From: JBBRZF01 sp038236965
Lineage (GTDB): Bacteria > Acidobacteriota > Terriglobia > Terriglobales > Acidobacteriaceae
Assembly: GCA_038236965.1 (NCBI GenBank)
Contig: JBBRZF010000048.1
Location: 1 to 20,308, forward strand
DNA: 20,308 bases
Direction of reading: 5' to 3'
Shown: piece after piece, positions 1 to 7,940 of the stretch
How the letters are laid out: each line of letters begins with the position of its first letter
How positions within the stretch are numbered: position 1 is the stretch's first letter
Program-made: the position numbers and the translations under genes
The notes under the pieces: model-generated
Told to the model about the DNA's origin: nothing
Databases searched by the model: none
What the model saw: the letters and a program-made list of their open reading frames with translations, nothing else

Positions 1-198
1 ATCGAATGACTGTGTTTCTGGCAGGTAGTGCAAGCAGGTTTGCGAGCGGAACGTGCTGGAACCACGATCGAGTTCAATCGCTTCTTTAAAGCTACACGAA
101 ATAACTCATTTACGCAATTGAGAACTCCTGCAGGCCAACTGTATATTAATAACTAACTTGTTTTCAAAAGGTTGTATGCTGTTGCGGGCTATGCCTGA

Positions 199-387
199 GA
201 GCGGCCAGATGATCGCGATCGTTTTGATCGAGAGACCATGGTGCGCTTCATACAGAACCCCGAAGCGGTCTATCGCGAACGCGGGAGGAAGCCGCTGAAC
301 TCTGGATATAAATCGATGCACCAGGTGAAATCTCAACCGGCAGAGATTCGCGCCATCGCTGCTTACCTTCGCGCTCTGCAAAATTAG
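199..387 (+). pseudogene. Degenerate cytochrome c C-terminal fragment
   Basis: From 211 to the TAG at 385-387 the plus strand reads a peptide closely parallel to the C-terminal half of the intact cytochrome c gene just downstream: DRFDRETMVRFIQNPEAVYR here against DRYDQKTLTRFILNPEDVYR there, followed by ERGRKPLN against ERGKRPLN. In this frame a TGA sits at 196-198, and no clean CxxCH heme motif or start codon can be read upstream in any one frame. A possible remnant of the heme region lies around 172-195 but is out of frame. The likely reading is an old tandem duplicate whose 5' half has decayed by frameshift and stop. An intact gene broken only by a sequencing error near 195 is the alternative. 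An internal ATG at 238 could give only a 49-residue peptide with no heme site. Confidence 0.6.
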
Positions 388-419
388 AAACATTCCTACT
401 CGGACAGGGGCACTTTTAG

Positions 420-755
420 ATGGGGACAAAGATAGCGATGATCTCCGCACTGGTAGTGGCGGCGATGCTGGGCGCCTGGAGTTTTGAGCGGCAGGCAAAA
501 ATAGAGCGAGGGCAAAAGGCGTTCCGGCGGTTGGGCTGCGTAGCTTGCCACTTCAGCGGAGGCGCTCCCAGCCTGACGGGAGTCACGGACCGCTACGACC
601 AGAAGACGCTGACGCGTTTCATCCTGAATCCGGAAGACGTTTACCGTGAGCGCGGCAAGCGACCGCTCAACGCCGGCTTTTATCCGATGCCGAACCCGCA
701 CGCGTCGCCCCGCGATGCAAGCGACATCGTGGCGTACTTCGAAAGCATAAAGTAA
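420..755 (+). CDS. Small membrane-anchored monoheme cytochrome c-like protein
   Basis: This 111-residue protein has an N-terminal hydrophobic segment (about residues 4-18) that looks like a signal anchor or an uncleaved leader, placing the rest outside the cytoplasm. A single heme-attachment motif, CVACH, lies at about residues 40-44, and a later Met in YPMPNP (about residues 88-93) is a candidate sixth heme ligand. The size and order fit the small class I cytochrome c fold, so the inferred role is electron transfer in the periplasm. The start ATG at 420 follows CAGGGG about ten bases upstream, an acceptable ribosome site. The gene ends 3 nt before the convergent ABC exporter stop, leaving no space for a separate terminator. 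A decayed paralogue lies directly upstream. The redox partner cannot be told from the context. Confidence 0.8.
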   Translation: MGTKIAMISALVVAAMLGAWSFERQAKIERGQKAFRRLGCVACHFSGGAPSLTGVTDRYDQKTLTRFILNPEDVYRERGKRPLNAGFYPMPNPHASPRDASDIVAYFESIK

Positions 756-758
756 TCG

Positions 759-2690
759 TCACACCTGTTCGCCGCGGATGATTCGTATCGGGTCGGGCTC
801 GCCGTCGCCGCTGCGTCTTCCCTGCGCACCGACTTCCTGTTCTGAATCTCCATCACATTCGCCGGGCGCGAGGAACAGGTTCTCCTGCAATCCGTGCTGC
901 TTGGTGTAGAGCTCGTGGTAGCGGCCTTCTTCGGCGTAGAGGGATTCGTGGGTTCCGCGTTCGACGATGCGTCCGTTCTCGACGACGAGAATCTGGTCGG
1001 CGCGACGAATCGTGGAGAGGCGATGCGCGATGACGAAAGTGGTGCGTCCGCGCATGAGATATGAGAGGCCTTCCTGGATGAGTTCTTCGGATTCGGAATC
1101 GAGCGACGAAGTAGCTTCGTCCAGAATGAGGATTCGCGGATCGGCCAATATGGCGCGTGCGATGGAGACGCGCTGGCGTTGTCCGCCAGAAAGCTTTACG
1201 CCGCGTTCGCCAATGATAGTGTCGTAACCCTTCTCGAAGCGCTCGGCGAATTCGTCCACACGGGCGATGCGACAGGCGTGCAGTATCTCTTCTTCCGTGG
1301 CGCGCGGGCGCGAAAATGCTACGTTCTCGCGAATGCTTCCGTCGAACAAAAACGAATCTTGCAACACGACGCCGAGCTGTCCGCGATATTCTTCGAGACG
1401 GACCTTGGAAAGATCGTGGCCATCTACGAGGACGCGCCCCACATTTGGTTTGTGGAAGGCCGCGATGAGTCCGATGATGGTGGATTTTCCTGAACCCGAG
1501 GAGCCTACCAGAGCGGTGACTGTGCCGGGTTGTGAGACGAAAGATACGTCGAAGAGCACGGGCTTGTTTGCGTCATACGCGAAGCTGACGTTGTCGAACT
1601 CGATCGCGCCTTCGATGGGGCCGAGAGATTGCGTACGTTCGGGATCTTCGTTCTCGGGACGCTCGCTCAGGACTTCGCGCGTGCGCTCAAGTCCGGCAAT
1701 GGCTTCGGTGATCTGCGTGCCGATGCCGACGATCTGGAATAGCGGCGCGGCCAGGTAGCCGAGGAACATGGTGTAGGTGAAGAATCCGCCGAGGGTGAGG
1801 TGTCCGTTGAGAATCTGACGCGCGCCCATGAACATGACGATGGCGCCGACGATTCCCATCAGCATGGCCGAGGAAAGGCTCATGACGGAAGTAGCGGTGA
1901 GCGTCTTGAAAACATTCTGCAACAAGCGTTCGACGCCTGCGGCAAAGACGCTGTGTTCGCGGGCTTCCGCGTGGTATCCCTTTACGACGCGCACGCCGCC
2001 AAGAGTCTCAGTGAGGCGTCCGGTAACTTCGGCGTTGATTTTTGCGCGGTCGCGGAAGATGGGCCGGATGGTGCTGAAAGCCTTGCGCAGCGCGAATCCA
2101 AAGACGACGAGAAAGCCGAAGGCGATGCCCGTCATGGTGGGACTGATGCGCACCAGCACGACGAAGGCGATGAGCGCGGTCAGGACTCCGCCGACGAAAT
2201 CAACCAGTCCTGTGCCGAGCAGATTGCGCACACCTTCGACATCGCTCATGATGCGCGAGACGAGCATGCCGGTTTTGTTGGAATCGTAATAGGAGACGGG
2301 CAGGCGTCCGACGTGTTCCTGAACCTTGGTGCGTAGTTCGGCTATAAGTTTTTGCGCGGCCTTGGAAAGAGTCTGCGTGAGCGCGAAGGATGTAAGTCCC
2401 TGCACGATGGTGGCGCCCAGCACGAAGCCGACCAGAGGCAGCAGCAGGTTGGCGCGATGTTTGCCGATGATGTCGTCAACGAGGTACTTGGTGGACGCCG
2501 GCAGGACCAAGCTGGAGACGCGGTTGATGACCATGAGCAACATTCCGAGCGCAAGCAGACCTCGGCGCGGACGGATGAGCTTCCAAATCTCCGGCAATGC
2601 TTTAAACACTTCTGTCTTATTTTCGGCGGGTTCGCCGCGCGAACTTGTTTTGAGCGCGTGTTCCGCGTTACCTGCACGATCAGGACGCAT
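759..2690 (-). CDS. MsbA-type ABC exporter, fused permease and ATPase
   Basis: A 643-residue half-transporter with an N-terminal six-helix exporter domain (about residues 35-330) and a C-terminal nucleotide-binding domain (about 360-600). All ATPase motifs are visible: Walker A GSSGSGKST near 397-404, Q-loop in VVLQDSF near 444, signature LSGGQRQR at 500-507, Walker B ILILDEA at 520-526 and H-loop in AHRLST near 556. Proteins of this layout work as homodimers in the inner membrane and export lipids, lipopolysaccharide core, peptides or drugs. The substrate cannot be read from sequence. The start ATG at 2690 is preceded by GAGG with a 5-nt spacer. A hydrophilic, acidic tail of about 40 residues follows the ATPase domain and is not a standard part of the family. 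It lies downstream of the aminotransferase with a 95-nt gap, so co-transcription is possible but not certain. Confidence 0.93.
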   Translation of the reverse strand: MRPDRAGNAEHALKTSSRGEPAENKTEVFKALPEIWKLIRPRRGLLALGMLLMVINRVSSLVLPASTKYLVDDIIGKHRANLLLPLVGFVLGATIVQGLTSFALTQTLSKAAQKLIAELRTKVQEHVGRLPVSYYDSNKTGMLVSRIMSDVEGVRNLLGTGLVDFVGGVLTALIAFVVLVRISPTMTGIAFGFLVVFGFALRKAFSTIRPIFRDRAKINAEVTGRLTETLGGVRVVKGYHAEAREHSVFAAGVERLLQNVFKTLTATSVMSLSSAMLMGIVGAIVMFMGARQILNGHLTLGGFFTYTMFLGYLAAPLFQIVGIGTQITEAIAGLERTREVLSERPENEDPERTQSLGPIEGAIEFDNVSFAYDANKPVLFDVSFVSQPGTVTALVGSSGSGKSTIIGLIAAFHKPNVGRVLVDGHDLSKVRLEEYRGQLGVVLQDSFLFDGSIRENVAFSRPRATEEEILHACRIARVDEFAERFEKGYDTIIGERGVKLSGGQRQRVSIARAILADPRILILDEATSSLDSESEELIQEGLSYLMRGRTTFVIAHRLSTIRRADQILVVENGRIVERGTHESLYAEEGRYHELYTKQHGLQENLFLAPGECDGDSEQEVGAQGRRSGDGEPDPIRIIRGEQV

Positions 2691-2785
2691 TCAGACCTCG
2701 AGGATGACTTTGTTTAGATGACCGGGAGAGCAGCGAAGTCGCAGGAGTAGCGGGCTTGGCCGGAATAGCGCTCAGGAGCTAAAGC

Positions 2786-3868
2786 CTATCGCAGTTCGTC
2801 GAGCGCGGAGGCGAGGCGATCAAGGGATGCTGCGGTCATCTCGGGGTCTCCGCCGATGCCGATGCGAAAGTGCTGCGGCATTTCGAAGTATTTGCCGGGG
2901 ACGACGCTGGCTTCGTATTTCTCGCGCAGGATGCGAACGAGTTCATCGACCGAGCCGGATTTGAGTCTGGGAAAAACGGTGGTGCCGATGCCGGGGCGGA
3001 AGACTTCGAGATCGTTGCGCGAGTCGAGAAAGGCATCGAGCGCGCGGCGATTGATGGAGAGGATTTCCTGCGCGCGACGAGTGGGACGGTCGAGATGGTC
3101 GAAGGCGATGACGCTTAATTGTTCGGCGGGAAATGGGCCGGTCGCGGCGAAGAGGTCGTTGAGTTCCCACATGCGGCGGGCGAGCGCAGGCTCGGCGAGA
3201 ATCCATCCGCAACGAAGGCCGCTGAGTCCATAGGCTTTGGTGAGACTCGATGTGGCGACAAATTGCGGGCCGAGATGCACGCACGAACGCCACGGACGAT
3301 CCCATAAAACTTCGGCATAGACCTCATCGACCAGCACGCGAGCGCCTACGCGCGCGGCAATCTCGCCGACACGACGCAAGGTATCGTCATCGACGAAGGC
3401 GCTGGTGGGATTGTGCAGATTGCAAAGGATGATGAGGCGCGTCTTGCTGGTAACGCGTTTGGCAATCTCATCGGGATCGATGCGGAAATCGTCTTCGGCG
3501 CGACGCGGGAAGCGGGTGATGTTTGCGCCAAGGAATCGCGCGGCGGCCAGGATGAGTTCGTAACTGGGTTCTTCGATGAGGACTTCATCGCCGGGTTCGA
3601 AGAGCGCGGCCATGGCGAGGTGATTCGCCATCGAAGTTCCCTGCGCGGTGACTACACAGTCTTTCGCGACGCCCAGTTTTTTCGCGATTCGGTCGAGCAG
3701 CGGATCGTATCCGTAACTATCGGGACCGTTGATATCGAGGTCGTCGATCGTCACCGGAAATTCTTTTAAAGGGAAACTCATGAGGCCGCTGGTGGCGAGG
3801 TTGTACTTTGCGCCGGAAAGAAGCTTGGCGAAATCCATGTAGATGGAGCGTTCTTGCGTACGAGTCAT
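2786..3868 (-). CDS. PLP-dependent class I/II aminotransferase
   Basis: This 360-residue protein is a fold-type I aminotransferase. The Schiff-base lysine is K211 in SSLTKAYGLSG, with the phosphate-binding arginine R219 in GLRCGW. The cofactor-contacting asparagine lies in NLHNPTSA (about 150-157) and the PLP ring aspartate in DEVYAE (D181). A C-terminal arginine in HFRIGIGG is placed to bind the substrate carboxylate. It probably transfers amino groups between an amino acid and a keto acid in the cytoplasm, substrate unknown. The frame stays open far upstream, but that part is Arg/Pro-rich and lies out of frame inside the permease gene, so the true start is the ATG at 3868. This overlaps the permease stop as ATGA, a classic translationally coupled pair. 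A second Met at residue 11 (3838) is the alternative start. Coupling with a permease suggests use of an imported amino acid. Confidence 0.9.
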   Translation of the reverse strand: MTRTQERSIYMDFAKLLSGAKYNLATSGLMSFPLKEFPVTIDDLDINGPDSYGYDPLLDRIAKKLGVAKDCVVTAQGTSMANHLAMAALFEPGDEVLIEEPSYELILAAARFLGANITRFPRRAEDDFRIDPDEIAKRVTSKTRLIILCNLHNPTSAFVDDDTLRRVGEIAARVGARVLVDEVYAEVLWDRPWRSCVHLGPQFVATSSLTKAYGLSGLRCGWILAEPALARRMWELNDLFAATGPFPAEQLSVIAFDHLDRPTRRAQEILSINRRALDAFLDSRNDLEVFRPGIGTTVFPRLKSGSVDELVRILREKYEASVVPGKYFEMPQHFRIGIGGDPEMTAASLDRLASALDELR

Positions 3869-5214
3869 CGAGGAGTTCCGTGGCTTTTTTGCCGCTTGTG
3901 CCAGAAGGCGTAAACGGGCAGGCCTAGTAAGAGGATAGCGAATCCGAGCAGGCTGTTGGCAGGATATTTGTAAACCGTGTTGAGGACGACGAGCCACGAG
4001 ATGGCGACGAAGAGCAGCGTGGTGTAAGGGTGCAAGGGGACGCGGAATCCGGGATGGCTGTCGCGCGCCATCTCCCGGCGACGGAAGACGAAGAGGCTGG
4101 TGGCGGTAAGTCCGAAGAAAAGAAAATCCATGCAGACAACGTAGTTGAGGATTTGCTCGTAGCGTCCGGTGAGTGCGACGACGATGGTCCACACGCTTTG
4201 CAGGATGATGGCGATGACGGGGACGCGCGTTCGCTGGCTGACGCGGGCGACGCTGCGGAAGAAGACTCCGTCTTCGGCCATGGCGAAGTAGACGCGAGGC
4301 GCGGTGAGAATCGACTGGCTGAGGAATCCGAGGGTGGAGATGGCGATGGCGATGGCGATGAAATTTGCGCCACGCGAACCAAGGGCGATGCGCATTACTT
4401 CCGTGGCAGGAACGGTGGTGGCAGCGAGTCCATGCGGGCCGAGTGCACGGACGCATACGACGTTGACGAGCACGTAGAGGACGATGACTCCGGCGACGCC
4501 GATCAGCAGGGCGCGTGCGAGATTGCGGCGCGGGTCCTTGATTTCCGCGGCGATGAAGTTTGCGGTCTGCCATCCGCCGAAAGCGAAGAGCACCGGAACC
4601 ATGGCCGCGCCGAAGGCCGTGAGCAACGAGAACGAAGGCGCGGAATCGAAGACGGGATGCGTCACCGCGTGCGGCGAGGTGACGAAGAATAGTCCGGTAA
4701 CGATGAGCGCGGCAATGGCAAGAATCTTCAAGACCATGAGCGCGCTCTGCACGCGGCTACCGATCTTCACGCCCATGCAATTCACCAGCGTTAGCGAGGC
4801 GATGGTGATGACGGCAATCATGCGGTCGGATGCCGGGATGCCGGTGAGGTCGAGCAGGTATCGGGCGAAGGCGACGGTGACGGCGGCCATGCCTCCGGTC
4901 TGGATGACGAGCAGCAGCACCCATCCGTAGAGGAATCCGAGCGCGGGATGGTAGGCGTCACGCAGGTAATCGTATTGTCCGCCAACGTCGGGGCGGCGGT
5001 CGGCGAGTTCGGCGTAGATGAAGGCGCCCAGCAGGGCGATGATTCCGCCAACGACCCACGCGCCGATGATGAGCACAGGCGTATGTACCTGGCGCGCGAC
5101 GACATAGGGATTCATGAAGATGCCGGAGCCAATGATGCCGCCCATGACGATCATGGTGGCGTCGAACAGTCCGATGGTGCTGACGAGTTTAGCGGCGGGC
5201 GCTGACGGCGGCAT
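3865..5214 (-). CDS. APC-superfamily amino acid permease
   Basis: A 449-residue, highly hydrophobic protein with about twelve predicted transmembrane helices by eye. The first helix carries the family motif GGIIGSGIFMNP (about residues 24-35), whose glycine-rich break binds the substrate backbone in APC transporters. The general pattern (first helix, long hydrophobic runs, short C-terminal basic tail ending KRQKSHGTPR) fits the LAT/SLC7-like branch, so it probably imports or exchanges an amino acid through the inner membrane. Its stop overlaps the start of the aminotransferase by 4 nt, so the two are almost certainly one operon and may share a substrate. No clear Shine-Dalgarno is seen before the ATG at 5214, so an internal start near residue 20 cannot be excluded, but the hydrophobic topology favours the longer form. 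The DUF1223 gene lies 68 nt upstream on the same strand. Confidence 0.9.
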   Translation of the reverse strand: MPPSAPAAKLVSTIGLFDATMIVMGGIIGSGIFMNPYVVARQVHTPVLIIGAWVVGGIIALLGAFIYAELADRRPDVGGQYDYLRDAYHPALGFLYGWVLLLVIQTGGMAAVTVAFARYLLDLTGIPASDRMIAVITIASLTLVNCMGVKIGSRVQSALMVLKILAIAALIVTGLFFVTSPHAVTHPVFDSAPSFSLLTAFGAAMVPVLFAFGGWQTANFIAAEIKDPRRNLARALLIGVAGVIVLYVLVNVVCVRALGPHGLAATTVPATEVMRIALGSRGANFIAIAIAISTLGFLSQSILTAPRVYFAMAEDGVFFRSVARVSQRTRVPVIAIILQSVWTIVVALTGRYEQILNYVVCMDFLFFGLTATSLFVFRRREMARDSHPGFRVPLHPYTTLLFVAISWLVVLNTVYKYPANSLLGFAILLLGLPVYAFWHKRQKSHGTPR

Positions 5215-5282
5215 CGTAAGCGAATAAATTTAGCACGTACTCAGCGGGAACGCGCAGGCGGAACAAAGCCCGATGCTCGGAG

Positions 5283-5942
5283 TCACTTTAGTCTTTGACT
5301 GGCAGCGCCAACGATGGGCCCGTTCGAGCCCTCCTGAACCAGAATAACGGCGCGCAGATTCTCGCGCTTCCAGGCGGCGTCGAGATGGAGGGGCACGGTG
5401 GCGGCGAAAGCTCCGTCCGTGGTTGAGCCAAGGGTGTGGAGTGTGCGCACTACTCCGGCATGGTGCAATTCGCGTCCGCCATTCTCGCCGTTCTTCACGT
5501 GCGTCACGAGCGCGCTTTCGGTGATGGCGAGTAGCACAGTTGCGTTCGTCTTCGGTGCCCCACTGATGGAGACGTCGAGCGTGTTGCCGGAATCCGTATT
5601 GCCGGAATTCAGGCGCAGGGAGACGTTGGCGGATTTCGGCGCGGCTTCCGCGAGATGGCGACTGAGTTCCGTAGCGTCGTTGCCGACGAATTCATTGCGA
5701 CCGTCCACAACCATTTGCGGCGTGTAGGAATCAGCGTGCAGTCGTTCGGCGTAGCCTTTCTGGCGTGCGGTGAATTCGGACGAGGAGAATACATCTTTCC
5801 ACCCGAGGCCGTCCCAGTAATCCACATGTTCGCTGAGAACGATGATGGGCCTTCCTGCGGAGACTCCATCGCGTTCTAGACCTTCGAGCAACTTATCCGC
5901 AGGCGGACAACTGGAGCATCCCTCGGAGGTGAAGAGTTCCAC
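5283..5942 (-). CDS. DUF1223 thioredoxin-like secreted protein
   Basis: The sequence from ELFTSEGCSSCPPADKLL onward matches the DUF1223 family, a thioredoxin-fold group with a CxxC pair near the N-terminus (C9 and C12 from this start). Family members are exported; their function is not established. The coordinates use a GTG at 5942, giving 219 residues. However, the same frame stays open upstream to a TAA at 6084-6086 and encodes a hydrophobic leader (SVLAIALLATLVITIIVG) followed by PPAPTTSAADSSKSPVVV, exactly what a DUF1223 signal anchor should look like. That extension contains no ATG, GTG or TTG. Either an unusual start (for example ATC at 6068) is used, or the start was lost by a small frameshift near 6045-6057, where an out-of-frame ATG lies. 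The GTG start has no ribosome site and would remove the export signal. Confidence 0.8.
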   Translation of the reverse strand: MELFTSEGCSSCPPADKLLEGLERDGVSAGRPIIVLSEHVDYWDGLGWKDVFSSSEFTARQKGYAERLHADSYTPQMVVDGRNEFVGNDATELSRHLAEAAPKSANVSLRLNSGNTDSGNTLDVSISGAPKTNATVLLAITESALVTHVKNGENGGRELHHAGVVRTLHTLGSTTDGAFAATVPLHLDAAWKRENLRAVILVQEGSNGPIVGAASQRLK

Positions 5943-6271
5943 GACGACCGGGGATTTGGAGGAGTCGGCGGCGCTGGTGGTGGGAGCAGGAGGGTGGAAC
6001 CCGACGATGATGGTGATGACAAGCGTTGCGAGTAGCGCGATGGCTAATACGGACCATGCAGATTCGATGTCATGGCTGGCGTTTTAGTTTCGAAGCGCCA
6101 GAGCTGGATTGGGTACGGGGTTCGCATTGGGTGAACTAGTCGGGCGCGGAGGAGGTATTGATAGGTGTGCGAAGGGGATTTTCCAACAGCTATTTCGACG
6201 ATTTAAGATACTAGCGTCTTCGGAAGGCCTTATCTTCAACTCGACGGAACAGTTTTCTGAACGTCTAGCTA

Positions 6272-7156
6272 TCAGGACGCGGACAGTAGAAAATCTGTGA
6301 CTACTCTTGCGAACTGTTCTGGGGCAGTATCAATAGCGTTGTGTCCTTGGCCGTTGAAGACGTGCGTCTGGTGGATGGGCAGTGAATTCTGAAGAGCGGT
6401 AATCGCACGCTTGTGCTGAGCTGCGGTCTCACTGCCGGTTAGTAAAAGAGTGGGTATTCGCAGTTTATCCGCACGTGCAGCGTCGAATTTGTATGTGTCG
6501 ACGGCACGCACCTCGCGAACGGACCAATGGATATCGGCAACGCGGCTTTTCCAACTTGGCGCGTTCTTTGCTGCGGCAATCTCGGTTGGCCGATTCCTCA
6601 CGATTTTGGACAGGAAAAGAATAAGCGCTTCTTCCTTCCTGCCGTGATCGATGAGAGCTTCCATTTGTGCAAGTGCTTCCAGGTCAATGAAGCGTTCGCC
6701 GACCTGAAACGGCGGTTCGTAAAGAACGAGTTTGGAAACATTCTTCGTGAGGAACGCGGCTTCATAAGCGCACATTGCTCCGTAAGAATGAGCCAGCACG
6801 TTGACTTTACCGCGACGCGACTCTATTACGCAGGCGATGTCTTCAGCTTCTCGCTGCAGAGAGTAATCCAAGGAATCACCGCTTGCTCCGTGTCCCCGGC
6901 GATCCATAGCCGAGACGGTGAAGCGCGGCGTGAGCATTGGAAGGAGTTTGCTCCACCGCGTGTGATCGCCGACACCTCCATGAACCAGGACGAGGTTTGG
7001 GCCTGCCCCAGAAGTTTCAAGCACGATAGGAGTTCCGTCTGCGGACTTCACGGCTGAGTGCAGCTCGTTGGAGTGCAAGAACGAGGGAATGCCCATCGTT
7101 GAGATGACGGTGAGTGAAAGACCGTGGAGGAATTTGCGCCGATTCATCCAAGACAT
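6272..7156 (-). CDS. Exported alpha/beta hydrolase with Tat-like leader
   Basis: A 294-residue alpha/beta-hydrolase-fold protein. The nucleophile elbow is HSYGA (S124), the oxyanion HGG lies at 60-62, the acidic residue is probably E243 in TGSETA, and the histidine is H272 in GQGHNA, so the catalytic triad is complete. The N-terminus NRRKFLHGLSL is a twin-arginine motif followed by a hydrophobic stretch, so export by the Tat route is inferred. The substrate is unknown; esterase, lactonase or peroxidase-type hydrolases all fit. Two starts compete: ATG at 7156 and ATG at 7147. The latter has GAGAAG nine bases upstream and begins MNRRKFL, so it may be the true one. A convincing sigma70-type promoter lies just upstream. 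Downstream, about 190 bases separate it from the DUF1223 gene. Confidence 0.85.
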   Translation of the reverse strand: MSWMNRRKFLHGLSLTVISTMGIPSFLHSNELHSAVKSADGTPIVLETSGAGPNLVLVHGGVGDHTRWSKLLPMLTPRFTVSAMDRRGHGASGDSLDYSLQREAEDIACVIESRRGKVNVLAHSYGAMCAYEAAFLTKNVSKLVLYEPPFQVGERFIDLEALAQMEALIDHGRKEEALILFLSKIVRNRPTEIAAAKNAPSWKSRVADIHWSVREVRAVDTYKFDAARADKLRIPTLLLTGSETAAQHKRAITALQNSLPIHQTHVFNGQGHNAIDTAPEQFARVVTDFLLSAS

Positions 7157-7209
7157 CTTCTCATGGGAGAGTGCGTGGCGTGCCGCATGGTGTAGGCAGA
7201 GTGCGAGCT

Positions 7210-7238
7210 TTTACACAGTAAGTACGGATAACTGTCAA
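7210..7238 (-). promoter_or_regulatory. Sigma70-type promoter of the hydrolase gene
   Basis: On the minus strand a perfect -35 TTGACA (7238-7233) is separated by exactly 17 bases from a -10-like TGTAAA (7215-7210), four of six matches to TATAAT. It lies about 55 bases before the hydrolase start, with nothing else to serve in that direction. This is the best promoter seen in the window. Confidence 0.6.
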
Positions 7239-7404
7239 GAACAGGCCTTACCATAGCCTATCCATGAATCCGAGGGGAAGACAAAGGGTCTCTCCGCTTC
7301 GAACGAGATGACGTTTTGGTGGTGCGGGTAGCGGCAGTCGTTTTCCGATGACGTTCAAAACATCTGAAGCCGCGTCCTGCTACGAACCCAATGCTCCCGC
7401 GAAG

Positions 7405-7767
7405 TTACTCGTCCCGATGTACCGTCGCTGGCGAGAAGGCTGGGAGGCAGACGGCGATGTATTCGGCGCCCTCGGGGTTGAGAGTGGAGTAGCACACCCA
7501 TTCTCCGGCGCGGGTGATGACGGCTTGTCCGGCATGGACGTCGAGCGCGCCGTCCTTGTGCGTCACGCGCAAAATGCCTTTTAGCACGACGGTGAATTCG
7601 TCGAACTCGGGAGTCTGACCGGGCTCTAGCCATCCGTCGGGACTGCGCATGTGGGCGACGCTGAGACGCGACTCCGCGCTGTTCACGTGGCCGATGTATT
7701 CATCGATAAGTTTGGGCTTGTTTCCGGCGGCTTCGATGCGAGTAGCTTGCGCGATGAGGAGAGGCAT
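7405..7767 (-). CDS. Small cupin-domain protein
   Basis: A 120-residue single-domain protein with a cupin-like double-stranded beta-helix pattern: PGQTPEFDEFTVVLKGILRV (about residues 49-68) matches cupin motif 1 in spacing, and AGQAVITRAGEWVCY (about 79-93) matches the second half. The two histidines normally binding metal in motif 1 are replaced by Glu/Asp (E54, D56, E57), which resembles the EutQ-like and related non-classical cupins. A metal-dependent reaction is therefore uncertain, and the role is unknown. The start ATG at 7767 follows AGGAG with a short spacer, but that ribosome site is buried in the 3' arm of a perfect 14-bp hairpin. It is the last of three close minus-strand genes. 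Confidence 0.8.
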   Translation of the reverse strand: MPLLIAQATRIEAAGNKPKLIDEYIGHVNSAESRLSVAHMRSPDGWLEPGQTPEFDEFTVVLKGILRVTHKDGALDVHAGQAVITRAGEWVCYSTLNPEGAEYIAVCLPAFSPATVHRDE

Positions 7768-7770
7768 TGG

Positions 7771-7801
7771 AGCTCCTTGCTATCTAGGATAGCAAGGAGC
7801 T
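7771..7801 (-). repeat. Perfect 14-bp inverted repeat over the cupin ribosome site
   Basis: AGCTCCTTGCTATC (7771-7784), a 3-nt loop (7785-7787) and GATAGCAAGGAGCT (7788-7801) pair perfectly. In the minus-strand transcript the arm nearest the cupin start contains its AGGAG. The stop codon of the upstream 46-residue gene (7800-7802) overlaps the other arm. No T-run follows, so it does not look like an intrinsic terminator. It may control cupin translation or couple it to ribosomes arriving from the small gene. Confidence 0.75.
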
Positions 7802-7940
7802 AGATCCATCCGCTGCGATAGACGATCCACCAACTTACGGGCAGCGCCACGATCATTTCAACGATGGCCCAACCGAGCGGCAAGAAGTAGCCGAGCAAAC
7901 TGAGCAGGGTGTAGATGATCCAGAACCATTTGCGTTCCAT
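7800..7940 (-). CDS. 46-residue two-helix membrane protein
   Basis: A short gene encoding MERKWFWIIYTLLSLLGYF (residues 1-19), then PLGWAIVEMIVALPVSWW and a last IVYRSGWI. Nearly all of it is hydrophobic, with two likely transmembrane stretches (about residues 5-22 and 23-41) separated by a Pro/Gly turn, and a rich aromatic content. ATG at 7940 is preceded by GAGGG (7951-7947) with a 6-nt spacer. It lies 30 nt after the ABM-like gene and 32 nt before the cupin gene, all on one strand, so it is probably the middle gene of a three-gene operon. Its function is not recognisable. A perfect 12-bp inverted repeat surrounds its start, and another covers its stop. A chance reading frame is the alternative, but the ribosome site, spacing and composition argue for a real gene. 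Confidence 0.6.
   Translation of the reverse strand: MERKWFWIIYTLLSLLGYFLPLGWAIVEMIVALPVSWWIVYRSGWI

Noticed and set aside
6..89. A 27-residue frame MTVFLAGSASRFASG resembling an SDR enzyme C-terminal end
   Set aside because: It is too short and lacks the glycine-rich ending of that family; at best a relic, not supportable.
3869..4573. Long N-terminal extension of the aminotransferase
   Set aside because: The frame is open but Arg/Pro/His-rich and lies out of frame inside the permease gene. The ATGA overlap at 3868 is the natural start.
6109..6300. Plus-strand frame ending FSERLAIRTRTVENL, resembling the end of a LuxR-type helix-turn-helix
   Set aside because: The last part is antisense to the hydrolase C-terminus and the rest is in non-coding sequence; the resemblance is short and probably chance.
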